From: Arctopsyche grandis
Taxonomy: Eukaryota; Arthropoda; Insecta; Trichoptera; Hydropsychidae
Length of the DNA stretch: 64,000 nucleotides
Assembly (NCBI RefSeq): GCF_051622035.1
Contig: NC_135359.1
Location: forward strand, 32,889,501 to 32,953,500
Direction: 5' to 3'
Part shown: in pieces, positions 36,201 to 48,025 of the stretch
Position numbering within the stretch: the stretch's first letter is position 1
Layout of the letters: the number at the start of each line of letters is the position of its first letter
Position numbers and translations under genes: made by a program
The notes under the pieces: model-generated
Seen by the model: only the letters and a program-made list of their open reading frames with translations
What the model was told of the DNA's origin: nothing
Databases searched by the model: none

Positions 36201-38509
36201 TGCATTTTATAAATACAACATATAAAAAATACAAATGCAAAAAAAAAAAATTGCAAATATAATCCAAAATATGCTCAATTTAATATCTTTCTATACTTCA
36301 AAATATCTTTTTTGGAATTTGAAGTCGGCGCTGGGTCAAAAATCTTATTGTGATGCATTATCTATTATCTAACCATTTCATATACATAATTGTCGAAGTT
36401 TCGGAAAAATCTTAGGAACTTCGTAACCACGCTGTCACTTTCAAGCCATGCCACCTCGATTCACCTCGGCAGCCGGAGTCAGACTAACGATCTCTGTACA
36501 CACGAGCACGCACACTGTCTCAATTTTCTCCACTCGTTGAATGATTTCTACCCATTGATGTATAATACACATAAATGGGCCCTGATGTGTGATTTTGGTC
36601 GGAGATCTTGTCTTCACTAACTGAGGGGTGCGGGGGGTTTAACTAGCGGGGAAGTTGGGAAAAAAAGTGTTTTTTTTCCCTACGACGCAGCGGTACCTAC
36701 CTACCTACTAAGAGAAACTGTGCATGCGCCATGTATTTTGCATGCGCCAAAAGGGAGACCAGTATAAGACGTGAGGGCGGATCTAGTGTATTATACATCA
36801 ATGTTTCTACCTACTACAAACTAGACTAAACCCCGTTAAATCGAAGTTTTACTGTGCAAACATATTTGAAGTTCACTCTGAATCAGATATGCGTTGAAAA
36901 TAGTGCCCAATGCACTGCAGAATTATTTTAAGTTGGGTGACGGCTGCTATATGAATATTGTAGATTCAGAATGTGAGAGGTTTCAGGTCAGATTTAGCAG
37001 TGAAAAAAAAGTGAAGATCATTCAGATCAATGTTCAAGCGCAATAGCATTGTCGCCAAAAGTGGCACTATATCTTTAGCGTACCGATAGGTAAAGATATT
37101 TGGTACCTACAGGCTAAATATTTTAATAATAAAATACACAATAATATTTGATAATATGTACATACCTCGTCAGGCAAATGAGTAATGACTTGAATCTCGG
37201 AATCGTGTTTGAAGTAAGCGGCAAAGTAAGCTACCGGAAATGGTGGCAAATCATTAACCGTTTCTGTAGTTACGGAACCTAATACTGGACTCACAGCAAT
37301 ATTCTTAAGAATACCCATTGCGTCACACTGCGTCCTACTGCCTAACCAATAAGTTCCACCCCAATACAGACCACCTTTTGGCATCCCAGACGAGTCCATC
37401 ACTATATTTAAAAAAAAATGTTTATATATACATACATATATACAACCAATCAATACGCAAATTTAACTTTGCCGATGATAGCTGTGTATTTTAATAGGAC
37501 TAGGGCAGATAAATGTTATAATAATAGAAGTGGCTTTAGGCGTCATATTGTTGTCAAGTGAGGAATGTCCACAGACCTTTTCAAATAATTTTGGCGTCAG
37601 TCGTATTTGATATTTGGTGCTCGACGTATGTCCGATAAAAACTTCTCTGTTTGTTTATGTTATTCACAAGAGCAAGTGCATCTTTAAAAATTGCACAATG
37701 CATTCAAAAACACACAATAAATAGCATGGGATATATTTTTTAAGTAAATTTATCATTTAAGTAACATATTATTCAATAAAAATCGTAGTTTGACAGTTTT
37801 TAAAAGTGTCATGGCTCGCATTCTACATAAAATTTCAGGGGTGACACAAGAGAAATGTAAAAATTATCTTTAAATAAATGTAAAAACATTTATCTTGGTG
37901 GCGCCGAAGACTAAATTATCTTAATAACTGATAATTTAATTTTATTAATATAAAAATCGTTCATTTTATATTATACATATTTTTGTTGAAACTATACATT
38001 AAACGTTAATTTAAGAGTTCCCAAGGACAGACAAATACAATAAAAGTGGATAAAAATAATCCGCCAACTGATTAGATTGGCCACCAACGCCCAACACCAC
38101 CATAAACTCAAATTGTAAATAAATCTATATCAAAATAAAACTTTAATTTCTATAGTGAACATGTGATGACCCTGATTATATTCCGTGCGTTGTAGCGTAG
38201 TTATGGAGACGTTCCGCGTATTATTGACACAATGTATTTATTCATAAAGGCACTTGTATTATTATAACATTTCTCTAGGCTAGGGTTAATTATATTTATC
38301 TCACTTTTGATGGCCCATCTGTTCTTGTTGACGATCGCGTCGGCCATCTTGGTTAATTGCTTCCCGCATAGAGTTGTTGAATTTTCTATGGATGCTGTTG
38401 CAGCTAAGCCGTAGAACGCTGAATGATTCATAAGTTGGTCGTCTATGTTGCTTTTTAGAACGTCTGTTGCTGACATTGACAGTCCCAGCACTGCTACCAA
38501 CATAAGCAT
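28089..38509 (-). CDS. NRF-6-like acyltransferase, gene B (13 coding exons, complete)
   Basis: Second NRF-6-like acyltransferase-3 protein, 723 aa, starting 8.2 kb upstream of gene A in the same direction. Exons: 38509-38305, 37401-37166, 34575-34382, 33868-33747, 33670-33544, 32147-31992, 31910-31791, 31719-31474, 31403-31308, 30687-30558, 29714-29540, 29464-29322, 28310-28089 (2172 nt, in frame). Start is ATG at 38507-38509, giving signal peptide [14 protein letters not shown]; it lies 8 nt after an acceptor (38517/38518), so an upstream non-coding exon is likely. NRF domain: [30 protein letters not shown]. Membrane acyltransferase domain: K295-x10-H306, [10 protein letters not shown] loop, RIGAY, final helix [11 protein letters not shown]. 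Seven internal exons have exactly the lengths seen in gene A; only exons 1, 2, 4, 5 and 13 and exon 8 of C vary across the family. Like A it has Lys in place of the conserved Arg. Probably a functional paralogue; substrate unknown. Confidence 0.93.
28466..29240 (+). pseudogene. Reverse-transcriptase relic in intron 12 of gene B
   Basis: Opposite strand to the gene. Frames with stops and one shift give [36 protein letters not shown] and [15 protein letters not shown], the palm (GVPQGS, ADDT-type) and following region of a LINE ORF2 reverse transcriptase of the CR1/Jockey group. Heavily mutated. Confidence 0.72.
29955..30230. repeat. CCGGTA-rich repeat in intron 10 of gene B
   Basis: Contains TTACCGGTATACCGGTATT and GTTAAATGATTTTTCC, both also present at 13840-13930 in gene A, so the same repeat lies in introns of both paralogues but in different introns. 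Confidence 0.6.
30235..30536 (+). repeat. Second copy of the LINE relic 3' part
   Basis: About 300 bp that repeat 28842-29150 almost base for base (ATGGCGTATGTAAGAAAACG ... TCCTAAAAACATTAGACGAG). It ends only 21 bp from the exon 10 donor of gene B. Confidence 0.8.
30930..31205. repeat. Short tandem repeats in intron 9 of gene B
   Basis: Repeats of TTTTCAGGTAATCATATTTC and ATTCTAAGAAATCACCTTTC at 30930-31090, then three copies of a 27-bp unit (ACAATAGAACCAA-CTCCTCTACTAT) at 31130-31200. Confidence 0.7.
32232..33533. mobile_element. Long-TIR Harbinger-like element in intron 5 of gene B, with nested Helitron
   Basis: Same family as 9792-10734: outer ends TGGTGCGTACTGACCAAGCC and inverse, inner TIR GCGTACAAAATATCGAAATA, TTA at the right flank. 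Its middle is interrupted by the Helitron-like insertion at 32512-33255. The two ends lie within 90 bp of exons 5 and 6, so the element fills practically the whole intron. Confidence 0.62.
32512..33255 (-). mobile_element. Helitron-like element, family 2, nested
   Basis: Minus strand: 5' A^TCATATATATAAAGACGG at 33255, (CA)n run at 33199-33229, a TCGGAGGGTCCGATGTTTGA motif near 32835, and a 3' end with GATGATATTTCATCGGGC before CTAG^T near 32512. No protein-coding remains. Confidence 0.6.
33869..34381. other. Intron 3 of gene B, no repeat recognised
   Basis: 513 bp of single-copy-looking sequence with a somewhat higher GC patch at 34000-34090. Nothing can be assigned. Confidence 0.5.
34882..35276 (+). 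mobile_element. Putative solo LTR in intron 2 of gene B
   Basis: 395 bp starting TGTAGCC and ending CAACA, GC-richer than its surroundings. It carries a TTATAA box (35128-35133) preceded by a perfect hairpin ACAGGTCGTC-GAA-GACGACCTGT (35101-35123), a 21-bp tandem duplication (GACATGGAGCACTGCCAGTG) and an AATAAA signal (35215-35220): the layout of an LTR promoter and poly(A) site. No clean target duplication was seen, so the call is tentative. The long open frame across it is not coding. Confidence 0.42.
35310..35540 (+). mobile_element. tRNA-derived SINE fragment
   Basis: Contains CAGCGTGGACTAGTGGTCAC, GTGACTCCAGGTCGATCGTT and CATTGAAACGGTTCCTGTAA, matching the SINEs at 54019 and 46633. The B box is missing. 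Confidence 0.65.
35896..36854. mobile_element. pogo/Tigger-like non-autonomous element
   Basis: 959 bp in intron 2 of gene B with TIRs CAGTAAAATTTCGATTTAAC and CAGTAAAACTTCGATTTAAC (inverse, right end), TA on the left and TG on the right. This end resembles pogo/Tigger elements (CAGTNNAACCTCGATTTAACGG type). It includes a GC-rich piece (36610-36700) also found at 62385-62460. No transposase frame. Confidence 0.62.
37508..38276. mobile_element. DNA element D in intron 1 of gene B
   Basis: About 770 bp with inverted termini ATGTTATAATAATAGAAGTG / ATGTTATAATAATACAAGTG. Same family as 61348-62049 and 14672-15100, here inverted. Family internal to this window, superfamily not identified. It ends 29 bp before exon 1's donor. 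Confidence 0.75.
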
Positions 38510-38517
38510 TACGAAGC

Positions 38518-39948
38518 CTGCAATCTTATTTTAACTTATTATCTTCATAGATTATCTGTTAATATACATACATATATTTATTATTCACCTGTTTTTATTT
38601 TATTTTATTCACTTATTTCTTAAACAGAAAGTTCTTATTGTTAAACCAAATACATTTACATACACCATTTTAATTAACTTGGCAGTAGGAAACTATAGAT
38701 ATTTTTATATTGTTTTATTTTCTTATTATTGCATTTTTTTCTTTGTTTAGCTAATGTGACGACTTGGAACTACTTTGTAATGTTACTATGGCAAAATTTT
38801 AAAATAAAGGAAATAAATATCGATGAGCATTGTCATAAGCCTCTAACTGAAATGAACTGAAATAACAAGTATATTGATTTTTTTTAAAGTTAAGCCGTAA
38901 TTCCACCTTATCAAACGAAGTAGTTATATTTTTTTGTTTAAATAAGTTCAACTTATGTACCGAATGTATATACTGTTTAGTTCAATGTATACACTGTTCT
39001 TTGCAAAAACCGCACACCAAAAAAACCGAACATGAAAGTGCCTTGCACCGAAAAAACGGAACACAATAAATTCCGTACATGTAAAAATAACAAAAAAATT
39101 CAGCTATAAAAACGTTCCAAATTTAATAACGGTAAAAAAAGTGCTTAACTTCTATCAACCATTTTATTTTTAATCATTTAAAGTAAATTTCATAGTGAAA
39201 TTTACATTTTATAAAATGCATTTAAGCTTTAACTTAAAAAATTGTTATTAATTATAACTGAAGAATATTCTTAAAAAAATTTATGGATTATATCCGGGCA
39301 AAGGTGGAATCTTTGAAATAAATTTTTTTTAATGAATTTTCCAAGTTTCAGAAATATTTTTTAGTTTAAATTTTATTTTAATAATTATTACATTTTTATA
39401 ATTTAGTTATTTTTAATAAAAGTTTACACGAACGCTCAAATTCACTAATTATTATTTTTTAAATTAAACAAAAAAAAAGAATAAATATTAAATAACATTA
39501 AGCTTACACACTTTTTTTTTTATTAAAACGCATAATAACCACTAGCACAATATTTTTTTTAAATCAATGAAAGAAAATAAAATGATTTGATCATTGATGT
39601 GTATTATTTTTTAATTGATTAACTATTATTGTTAAATATGAAGTTATTGAAATATGCAGTTGATTTATCAGAACGTACCTAACCGTGCATCGTGAATGGA
39701 ATACTAAGGCAAAGTGCGTACGAATTCTTTATATCACAATAGTTTTAATAATGTATGCAATTCCTACATTGTATGCAACAGAAATAGTCAACTTTTTAAT
39801 TTTCTGCGCTCAATTTTATTTACCAATTTTTTACGATTGAGTGAACTCTCCTTTTGTACATAATGTACATAAATACTTTTCTTAAGTATAATATTTGCAT
39901 TTACATATTTTATTTAGGAACCATAGGATATATTTATATATGTATATA
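38518..39948. other. Upstream region of gene B
   Basis: AT-rich DNA in which the gene B promoter and a non-coding first exon are expected (an acceptor lies at 38517/38518). No TATA box or other motif could be singled out. Confidence 0.4.
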
Positions 39949-40188
39949 CAGGCGCGGCTCGTGCATAGAACTGCGGCGCTGCAGCACCCCCAGAAAAATA
40001 CAAAAAAATCACATTTGTATACGTTTACAACTTGTGAATATAATTTAAATAAGATTGATTAGATATTTGACATAATCATTATTAATGAGTATGTCAAATA
40101 TATCTAAATACAAGTTGTAAATGCGATTTTTTTTTAATTTTTCTGGGGGTACTGCAGCGCCGCAGTTCCTATGCACGAGCCGCGCCTG
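39949..40188. mobile_element. hAT-type foldback MITE, 240 bp
   Basis: TIRs start CAGGCGCGGCTCGTGCATAG and extend for about 55 bp. Flanks TGTATATA and TATATATA agree at 7 of 8 bases, consistent with an 8-bp hAT duplication. Confidence 0.7.
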
Positions 40189-41340
40189 TATATATATGTA
40201 TATATCGATGGCTTGGTCAATGTATGTATGTATATATGCAATGCGTTTGTCCATTTGTATCGAATTTTAAGTTTGTAGATGCTGGAATAATAATAATTTA
40301 TGTATTATATATTTATTGAAAAATCAACAGACCGCTGCGCAGAAGGCTTTGCGACAGTCGCAGATATAGTACCTGCAAATAGCCAATAGTTCGCAGATAT
40401 AGTACCTGCAAATAGCCACAACCTTTAATTTATTTGTATTAATATAAAATTTGTTAATTTAAAAAATATTCAATGAAAAGTAAACAATATATATTAACTG
40501 GAAAAAATTTAAGTATAAAAGTAAATTAATTTGAAATAGCTTGCTAAGAATAATGAAATATTTAAATGAGAATACCATTTTTAGATTTCCAGCGAAAAAT
40601 TCTTTCAAAGATTCCAACCCTTTCCAAAAATCGTCTATGATCTAAGCTAGATTCCATATCATTAAGTATTTTTGGCAAAATATCAAATCGGCGAATTCGA
40701 TTGTTTACAACTTCTGAAATACACAAAAATACACGTACCGCGTCAATATAATTCACACTAACTATAATATTATATGATAATTTGGCACTGAGTTAGATTT
40801 TATTAGGCCTTTTCCTTAATTTATATGATTTGTTTATTTTGAAAGCGATTTTTGAATTTTTATCGTTAGAAGACGATTCAAGGTTTGCATCGCCACTGAC
40901 AAATAATGTCCCTCTTGACCTTAAAATCCCAAATTGATTTGCTTATTTATACGTGCACTTATATAATTTTTTTTATAATTATATACATTATACTAATAAT
41001 ATCACGGAAATCAACAAAAAATTATTAGTTTCGTCGCACTTTGAAACATTTTCATACACAATAGATATGATATGTGCTTGCATGGATACGTATGATTTCT
41101 ATAAATTAAAATACTATTTTATTAAGTATGCGAAATTTATTGCACTTGAGTTTAGAATAATTACAATAAATAATTTCAACTTGTATGTAAATACAGAACT
41201 CTCTTACAACATTTTTATTTATTGAAATTCGTTGCCGATTTGAAATGATTTCCTTTTTAACTTCTCATGGCGCATTGAATCATATTCATAATAAAATATT
41301 GGGAACTACATGAATATTAATTATAATAAAACAGTTTGCT
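40189..41340. other. Intergenic spacer between genes C and B, part 1
   Basis: Holds a direct tandem duplication of about 33 bp (CGCAGATATAGTACCTGCAA at 40351-40415). Otherwise no feature. The frames at 40562-40756 and 40953-41225 show no recognisable protein. Confidence 0.5.
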
Positions 41341-41344
41341 TTAA

Positions 41345-41944
41345 CCCTCCCTCACCGAAGTGGGGTATGCAAGTGCCCCAATTTTTACGTTTTTCGTAAT
41401 AACTATGTGGTTTTCAAAGCTATACACCCTATATTTCTTGTATTCCTAGAATGAACTACAAGAAATTTATTTTAATAGATTTTGTATGATTTAGAAAAGG
41501 GGGTACATCGTAAAAAAATACATTTATACATTTCTACGTTCCAAAGTATGATTTAAAGGCGGTAGCGATTAGTCATGTTTTTGACTGTTCGCTTGCATAT
41601 TCTTGTTGATCGATGAATCAATGCGAGAGAAAGAGACAGCTATATTTTCGTAAGCTATTGTTTTTGTCGCTTTTGGCGTGTGGCTATTGAGTCGTGCAGT
41701 CGCCTGTTGGCTTTACCTATGTGTGTTTGCGTGTTGATGCTTGTCGTTATTCTTAATACAAAAATAGTCAAAAACATGCTATAGGACTAAAACTTTTTTA
41801 TGTTGATGTATAAAATGATTAATAAGATATATATTAAACCCATTTGTATTGAGAAAATCTGTATTTTGATTTAAAAAATACTGGGGTCTTACTTGACCCC
41901 GGTTCGGGATACTCGTTCGATCTCGACGCTCCGTCCTTCAAAGG
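41345..41944. mobile_element. TTAA-flanked, piggyBac-type non-autonomous element
   Basis: 600 bp between TTAA (41341-41344) and TTAA (41945-41948). Ends CCCTCCCTCACCG and CCTTTGAAGGACG (inverse of the right end). The right end resembles the CCCTTTGAATG end of the MITEs at 16607 and 57739. No transposase frame. Confidence 0.5.
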
Positions 41945-41959
41945 TTAAAATTTGAATTT

Positions 41960-43359
41960 AAATAAATCATAGACGCCACTTATGGGAGATTTGTCAGCAG
42001 ACAAATCTCTCGAAAATTTTCCTGCTACGACATTTGTCTTAGCTAGAGACTCTATAACAAACCCTACAACAGACAAATCTCTATACTTCGTGTCTGAGAA
42101 TATTTTATCATATGAATATAATCAAATGCAATCAACTGATTCAGATGACCTCGAACTCATTATATATAAGTAAAAGTCATTTATTTGATAATATTGTGGG
42201 CCTTATCTGTTACTTTCCGCTGAAAAACAGCTACGAAAAACAAATTGCTAGGTTACTAAATTACCGGTTTATCTGCAGACCAAATTCTAAACCAGCAACT
42301 ATAAAAGTATGACTAAAAAAGTTTATCAACAACTGCAGAACTTTGCAACAGGATGCTATGAAAATTTAATTGAATATCCCTGCTGAGTGAAATCCAGACA
42401 AGGCAAAAATAAAACTGGTTTATAAACTTTACAAAAATCCGTTAAAATAACATAGATACAGTATCATAAAAATGACAATATGCATATTTCGATATACAAA
42501 AAAAAACGAACAACCGTATTCTGTTTCTAATTTTTCATGAATTTTAATATAAAACGAACAATTTTAAATATTCTAATACATATGTATGTATGCAATGAAA
42601 ATAGCTCAAATATTATAAAGTTTATCAATTAAATTTGATTTAAAAAAACACGTATTGGTTATATGTATGTATATTATGTTCACAATACATCTCAAATCTT
42701 CTCTAATAGCTCAGTGATAACTGTTTTACACATTATTTTTCTTTTTGTCTTATTTTAATGTTGATGTTTGAAGCATAAGAGGAAAAAAGCTCAAAAACTT
42801 ATTCACAATTCTTATAATACATATGTATATCTGTCAATGAAGTTTTTTTACGAAACTGGTTTAATATTAATATACATACATACATAAATATATATGTACA
42901 TATATTGCCTTTGATCAAGATTTGAATTTTTACCTTTATCAGTGGCGTACGTGACTATTCAGAAAGAACTTGAGTGTCACATGAATTCGTTTTTGGTTTG
43001 ATCTTTCCAAGAAATAAAAAATAAAATGGCTATTTTTCAAAAAAGTATCTTTTAAATATGAAATCCATTAGCTAAACATTGTCCACGATTATTCAATATA
43101 ATAATATAATAATTTAATTTTTGGAAAACATTTTTACGCACATACATACATATGTATATTGTTGTTGTGTAAATGTTCGTTAAAATACAGCTTTTTATTG
43201 AATATGTACACAACAATACAAATTTATCAAATAAATCAATTACAAGTTTCCATACGAAATATTTAAATATACAAAAAAATTTATAAAACAATAAAATAAA
43301 TAGTAGAATTTAAATACTAATTTATTAATGTTTACACATCATACAATAAACATTTATTA
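41960..43359. other. Intergenic spacer, part 2
   Basis: A 63-codon frame at 41982-42173 (MGDLSADKSLENFPATTFVL) matches nothing I know and is probably part of a decayed element, since TTTGTCAGCAGACAAATCTC is partly repeated downstream. A hAT-like end (CAGTGGCGTACG) is at about 42941. The rest is AT-rich. Confidence 0.4.
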
Positions 43360-43852
43360 TCTACTATATAAAACACTTAAGTTTGTTCATATATGTATGT
43401 ATATATTTATGTATCTTGTACCGTCGTACTACGTATTTTTCGTCAACAAAAACTCGTATATGTATGTATTTATGTACCTACGTATTTTTTGTCAACAGTC
43501 TATTGTTCTGACGACATTGAACAAATAATTGCCTTTTTTTCGATTCAAAGGATTCGAAGTTCCCGAGGGCGTAGGCGCCGTGGGCGAAGCCCTACGGCTT
43601 TGCCCTCTAAGGGGCGCAGACGCTGAGGGCGAAGCCCTAGGGGGCGCAGACCCCGGGGGTATACATATAATTTTTTATAAGAGACTTACTATATATGTAC
43701 ATATGTATGTTTATTTGTTCGTGACAGTCAATTTAATAAAAAAAAAACAAAAAAGTATTCAAATAAATTTATGTAAAATGTTTACTATTAGATTATTCAT
43801 GTTTAAGCGGCTTATATTACAAATACCGAGCGAAGCCGGGTAATAAAGCTAG
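43360..43852 (+). mobile_element. Non-autonomous Helitron-like element, family 1
   Basis: Plus strand: A^TCTACTATATAAAACACTT at 43360, hairpin region GAGCGAAGCCGGG and CTAG^T at 43852. Internally a GC-rich part with GGGCGAAGCCCTA repeats (43560-43660). Confidence 0.7.
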
Positions 43853-45431
43853 TATATTATACAATACATTATACATTACATAATATAAATAGGTACAAAA
43901 TTTCATTGTTTTATTTTTTATTTTTTTTGTGAACGTTATTAAAATTAAAATGCAAAACGTAAGTCGCCAGACCAACAATATTCATTGGCACGATTCTTAC
44001 TCAAGTTTAAGTTAAAAATATATATAAATAATTAAGTGACGGATAATCTAGAATTTATAGCAATTTTTTGCCACGAATAAGCGTAGCTCTTTGTCAAAAA
44101 CATTATTTAATTATAACAAATACATTATCTTATATATGTACGTCACAGTTAAAACACTGCCAACAAAATATAATACGAACATAATAATAGATCAACAAAA
44201 ATGTTCTACGTATATATACTGTTTGCTACCGATGTTTCCTCTAGGGAAATAAGTCTGCGCATTTAACGCCATCTATTAAAAATTTATTTAATTAATTAAT
44301 TTTTCTATTGACGTTTTATATTATTTATATGTACATAGAAAGGTAGGTAGTTATCATTTTCTTCATATTAAACAATTAAAGATAAATTAAAAAATAAATA
44401 TATTTAAAAGGTATTTGAAAAAAATATGATCACATTTCTTTAATTTTTTTTTTAATTAATAGCCTTATATTCCATAACCCATGCGATGATATTTCATCGG
44501 ACAAAACACTGGTTTAATTATAATATGTGTGTAGGGTCAGTTTGTACACATATTAGTGTATGTATTATCTGATTACATCTGCTAGACCCAAATACATTTA
44601 AAAATTTAGTTTATTAGCATCATAAAATACAATGAGTAATTATAATTTTTGACGGCCACGTAATGACGTAAATAGTCCAAATATTCGAATGATAAAAATT
44701 TCGTCAACCTAAAATTTACGCCACTCTGTATTTTGCAGTTAGAAAAAAATGTAACTATTCAATTATACATACATACATATTTCTACACGTATAATAGGAT
44801 ATGGCAAAATTTACGCACAAGCATGACAAAGTGCGTGATGACATTCATTATAAAATATATATCGCATTACGACAATAAGAAGTCTCCAAAAACCAGGTAA
44901 CGGTCTAAATTATATATATTATATATAATAATGCGAATAATGAGTCTCATTATACATATGTACATATTTATGTATGTTCGTATATAAAAATGAATCGCAA
45001 AAAAGTTAAATAACAAAACGACGCCACAATGAAGGTTTTTGTGGAGTTTTTCCTGTTCGTTAGGGCCATTTGTCTAATTAAAAGTTTACTAATGCTTAAG
45101 TTCTTAAATATTTTAATTTATCCCCTGATCAATCGACCACCCAATTATATATGTACATATGTTTATATGTAATTAATATAAACAACATGTTTGAATTGTA
45201 TACAATTTGAGTAAGCCGTTGAATATGATTAATGTATGACAATGACGATGAATATTAATATTATATAATACATGTATTAGACTAGTTGTTTATCAAATAA
45301 ATCAATTACAAGCTTCCATACGAAATATTTTAATATATAAAAAATATGTCATAAAACAATAAAATAAATAGTAAAATTTAAAAAATAATTTATTACTGTT
45401 TACACATTATACAATATATATTAATTATATA
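43853..45431. other. Intergenic spacer, part 3
   Basis: AT-rich. A fragment near 44480-44520 (CCCATGCGATGATATTTCAT) matches the 3' end of Helitron family 2. No gene. Confidence 0.45.
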
Positions 45432-46190
45432 CTAGTTGTTTTACCCGGCTTCGCTCAGTATTTGTAATATAAACAGCTTAAGAGGGCTGTACTCCAGAAA
45501 CCTTAATTTTGTTACCGTTCCTTTCTTCGATATATATGTATATTGAGTGTATGTATATATTGAGTGAATGTGACAATATATATCAATATATATATATATA
45601 TATATTGAGAGAATGCGACAGTTGCGCTTCGACCAGATAAAACGTATTTTAAATTGACAAAATCGAGGTTTCGTATTCTCCTATTTTCTTCTCCAAAACT
45701 GAACCAATTTTTAAAAAAATTTCATCATCGGTATGAGAAAGATACTTTCTGTGCATCTATCGGCGTATTTTTTTTTAAATCGACCGTTAAATAAGCACGC
45801 TGGACTCGTTTCGTAGGTGTAAAAAAGAGGCGATTTTATAGATGTTTGGCGGCTCCTAGCTCCTATAAAAAATAATTAATCAAAAAAATAAAACAATAGA
45901 TGCACCCCAATGGTGGATATCCATAGCATATTAAAAAATAATTTCTCTAGTGCCATAATTGAAGAAAGGAGAAGTATAGTACGTTTGTATGGACAAGGCG
46001 CTGCTGTCCAGCCCTCTTAAACGTGGCGAATAATAATAATAGTGAATATCGATTTGTTTTTTTATTAAATTTATTTGAATGGAAAAAAATATAAAACTCA
46101 ACCGATTGAATTGTCGTCATAGAGACTTTGTTTTGTTTACGAAGTTCCCAATCAAAGATACAAACATTCAAAGTCTCTTTCGAAATTATA
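45432..46190 (-). mobile_element. Helitron-like element, family 1, interrupted by element X
   Basis: 3' end ACTAG..GAGCGAAGCCGGG at the left and GTCTCTTTCGAAATTAT (5' end region) at the right. The consensus AAACCGCTTAAACATGG is split at TTAA by element X (45482-46016), which proves the TTAA target duplication. Confidence 0.65.
45482..46016. mobile_element. Element X, copy 2 (TTAA target)
   Basis: 535 bp flanked by TTAA (45478-45481, 46017-46020). Ends GAGGGCTGTAC / GAGGGCTGGAC. Shares AAATTATTTTTTAATATGCT and GGACAAGGCGCTG with the copy at 14001-14374. Confidence 0.7.
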
Positions 46191-46632
46191 TTTATTTTTA
46201 TTTACATACCTCCTTTACGATTACAATTCAGGAAAAATTTGCCTCTTATCCGATCGTTTTCAAACTTTGCCATATTGCTCATTTTGGTCATCAATATAAG
46301 TGAATGGATCCTCCGTCATTACGATAGTGCAAAAATATCGTGTAAGACGCGTTTGAAATTTGAACTTCTGAAAAGTGCCTGACGTTTATCCAGTTTTTAG
46401 TTTTAAACGTAGATGGTGGTAGTAAAATAAAATTATTGGTATTTTTATTCAAAATAATAATTTTATATACAAATTAAAGAAGTTTTTAAAAAACATTTTT
46501 TTTACAAACCTCTTTTATGATTTTTTAATATATTAGCCACAGTGAAATTACAGAGAGCTCAAACCCGTCACTGTGGCCAGTCATTCAATGACAACATAAT
46601 AATAATATAATATAACATCATAATAGCCACAT

Positions 46633-47080
46633 AACCAGCAGTATGGCTTAATGGTAGCGTGTATGCTTAGCACCAAGTGATCAGTGGTTTCTATCCGCTA
46701 TACTGCTGGTTAGATTTGGGGGTATTGTGACTCCAAATCGATCGTTTCACATCAGAGTTTGCCGATTTTATCTGATCATTGTTGAAACGGTTCCTCAAAA
46801 TTGGCAAAAAATCATCTTTCTTTTTGTCACAAATCTTCTGTATTTATTGTATGTACAATTTGTAAAAATTATGTACAAATCTAAAATCCATGAATGTGTG
46901 TCAATGTATTAATTCTGTAATTAATAAATTAATAAATTGTTATTTCGTGTTCTTCAGCTTCTCGACATACAGTGATTTATGTAATAATAAAATGATGCAT
47001 TGTTTGTAATTAATTGTCCAGGAAGGCGCATTGGGATCTTCCTGTCAAGCCTTCCTGGTAAAAATAAAATAAAATAACAT
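46633..47080 (+). mobile_element. tRNA-derived SINE, full length
   Basis: Head AACCAGCAGTATGGCTTAAT with an A-box-like GGCTTAATGGTAGCG. Body ATCGATCGTTTCACATCAGA and TGTTGAAACGGTTCCTC. LINE-like tail with TTCCTGTCAAGCCTTCCTGG and an (AAAAT)n end. Inserted into an ATAATA microsatellite that continues on both sides (46586-46632, 47085-47175). Confidence 0.75.
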
Positions 47081-47269
47081 AACATCATCATAATAATAAT
47101 ATAACATATCATAATAATAATAATAATAATTACATATCATCATAATAATAATAAAACCATAACATCATAATAAGAGGCAAATTTTTACTGAATTGTAATC
47201 GTAAGTGAAACGTAAAGGAGGTTTGTAAAAATATTAATCATTCACATTTAAATAAGTCGATTTCGCCAG

Positions 47270-48025
47270 CAACCAGGTTAAGCAGATATATCGCCCTAGA
47301 TATAGGAGACGTTGCCAACACATTTGTGCGAGCCACAGGAGGAACAAACAAATCACGATTCCTCAGGTCCCTGAATTTACTAGGTTAATAAAACCTAAAT
47401 TCATTAAAAACCTGAGGATTGTGTATTATCCCATTTAATTGCTTAAAAAAGTTCCTTCCCAGAGACATAGCACGACGAGACTCCAATGAGTTGAAGCCTA
47501 ACGCCCCTAATAAGAATGCACTAGGATATAGCCAAGGATAATAACCATACAATTTCATATAAAGATATCTGAGCAACCGTTTTTGGATTCTCTCAATCGT
47601 AAATGAATGAGTTATATGGGTAGAACTCCATATAATGGAAGAAAATTCTAGAAAGCTACGTACTAGAGATTCATAAATAATTTTAAACAGCAATGCACTC
47701 TGGAAAGGTTTACTAACTCGTAGTACGAATTCCATCATTTTTGTGGCCCACAAACAAATATTTTCTATGTGCCGTTTAAAATGAAAATGATTTGAGAACA
47801 TGACCCCCAAATCACAAAATTCATCCACAAACTTTAATTGGACACCACTTAGACGATAGGGATAAATCAAGCGATTTGAAGATCACATTGAGGACTCAGC
47901 ATTTTTGAATGCTAAAAGATAATTTATTTTCTTTTAGCAAGACCAACTTGACAGTGCATCTATGTAAGTCCAACTGGAGAAGGGTTGTGTCACTATGAGA
48001 CTTAAGTCTTAAAAAGTTTAAGGTC
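47270..48025 (-). pseudogene. LINE ORF2 C-terminal relic
   Basis: 47870-47385 encodes 161 aa with VDEFCDLGVMFSNHFHFKRH, YESLVRSFLEFSSIIWSS and IERIQKRLLRYL, the post-palm and thumb region of CR1/Jockey-type reverse transcriptases. After a frame change 47380-47270 continues with VPPVARTNVLATSPISRAIY. Upstream 48025-47880 has KLVLLKENKLSFSIQKC. Dead copy in the spacer between genes C and B. Confidence 0.8.

Noticed and set aside
41982-42173. 63-codon frame with a start and acidic end
   Set aside because: Too short and without any family match to call a gene; recorded only as part of the spacer.
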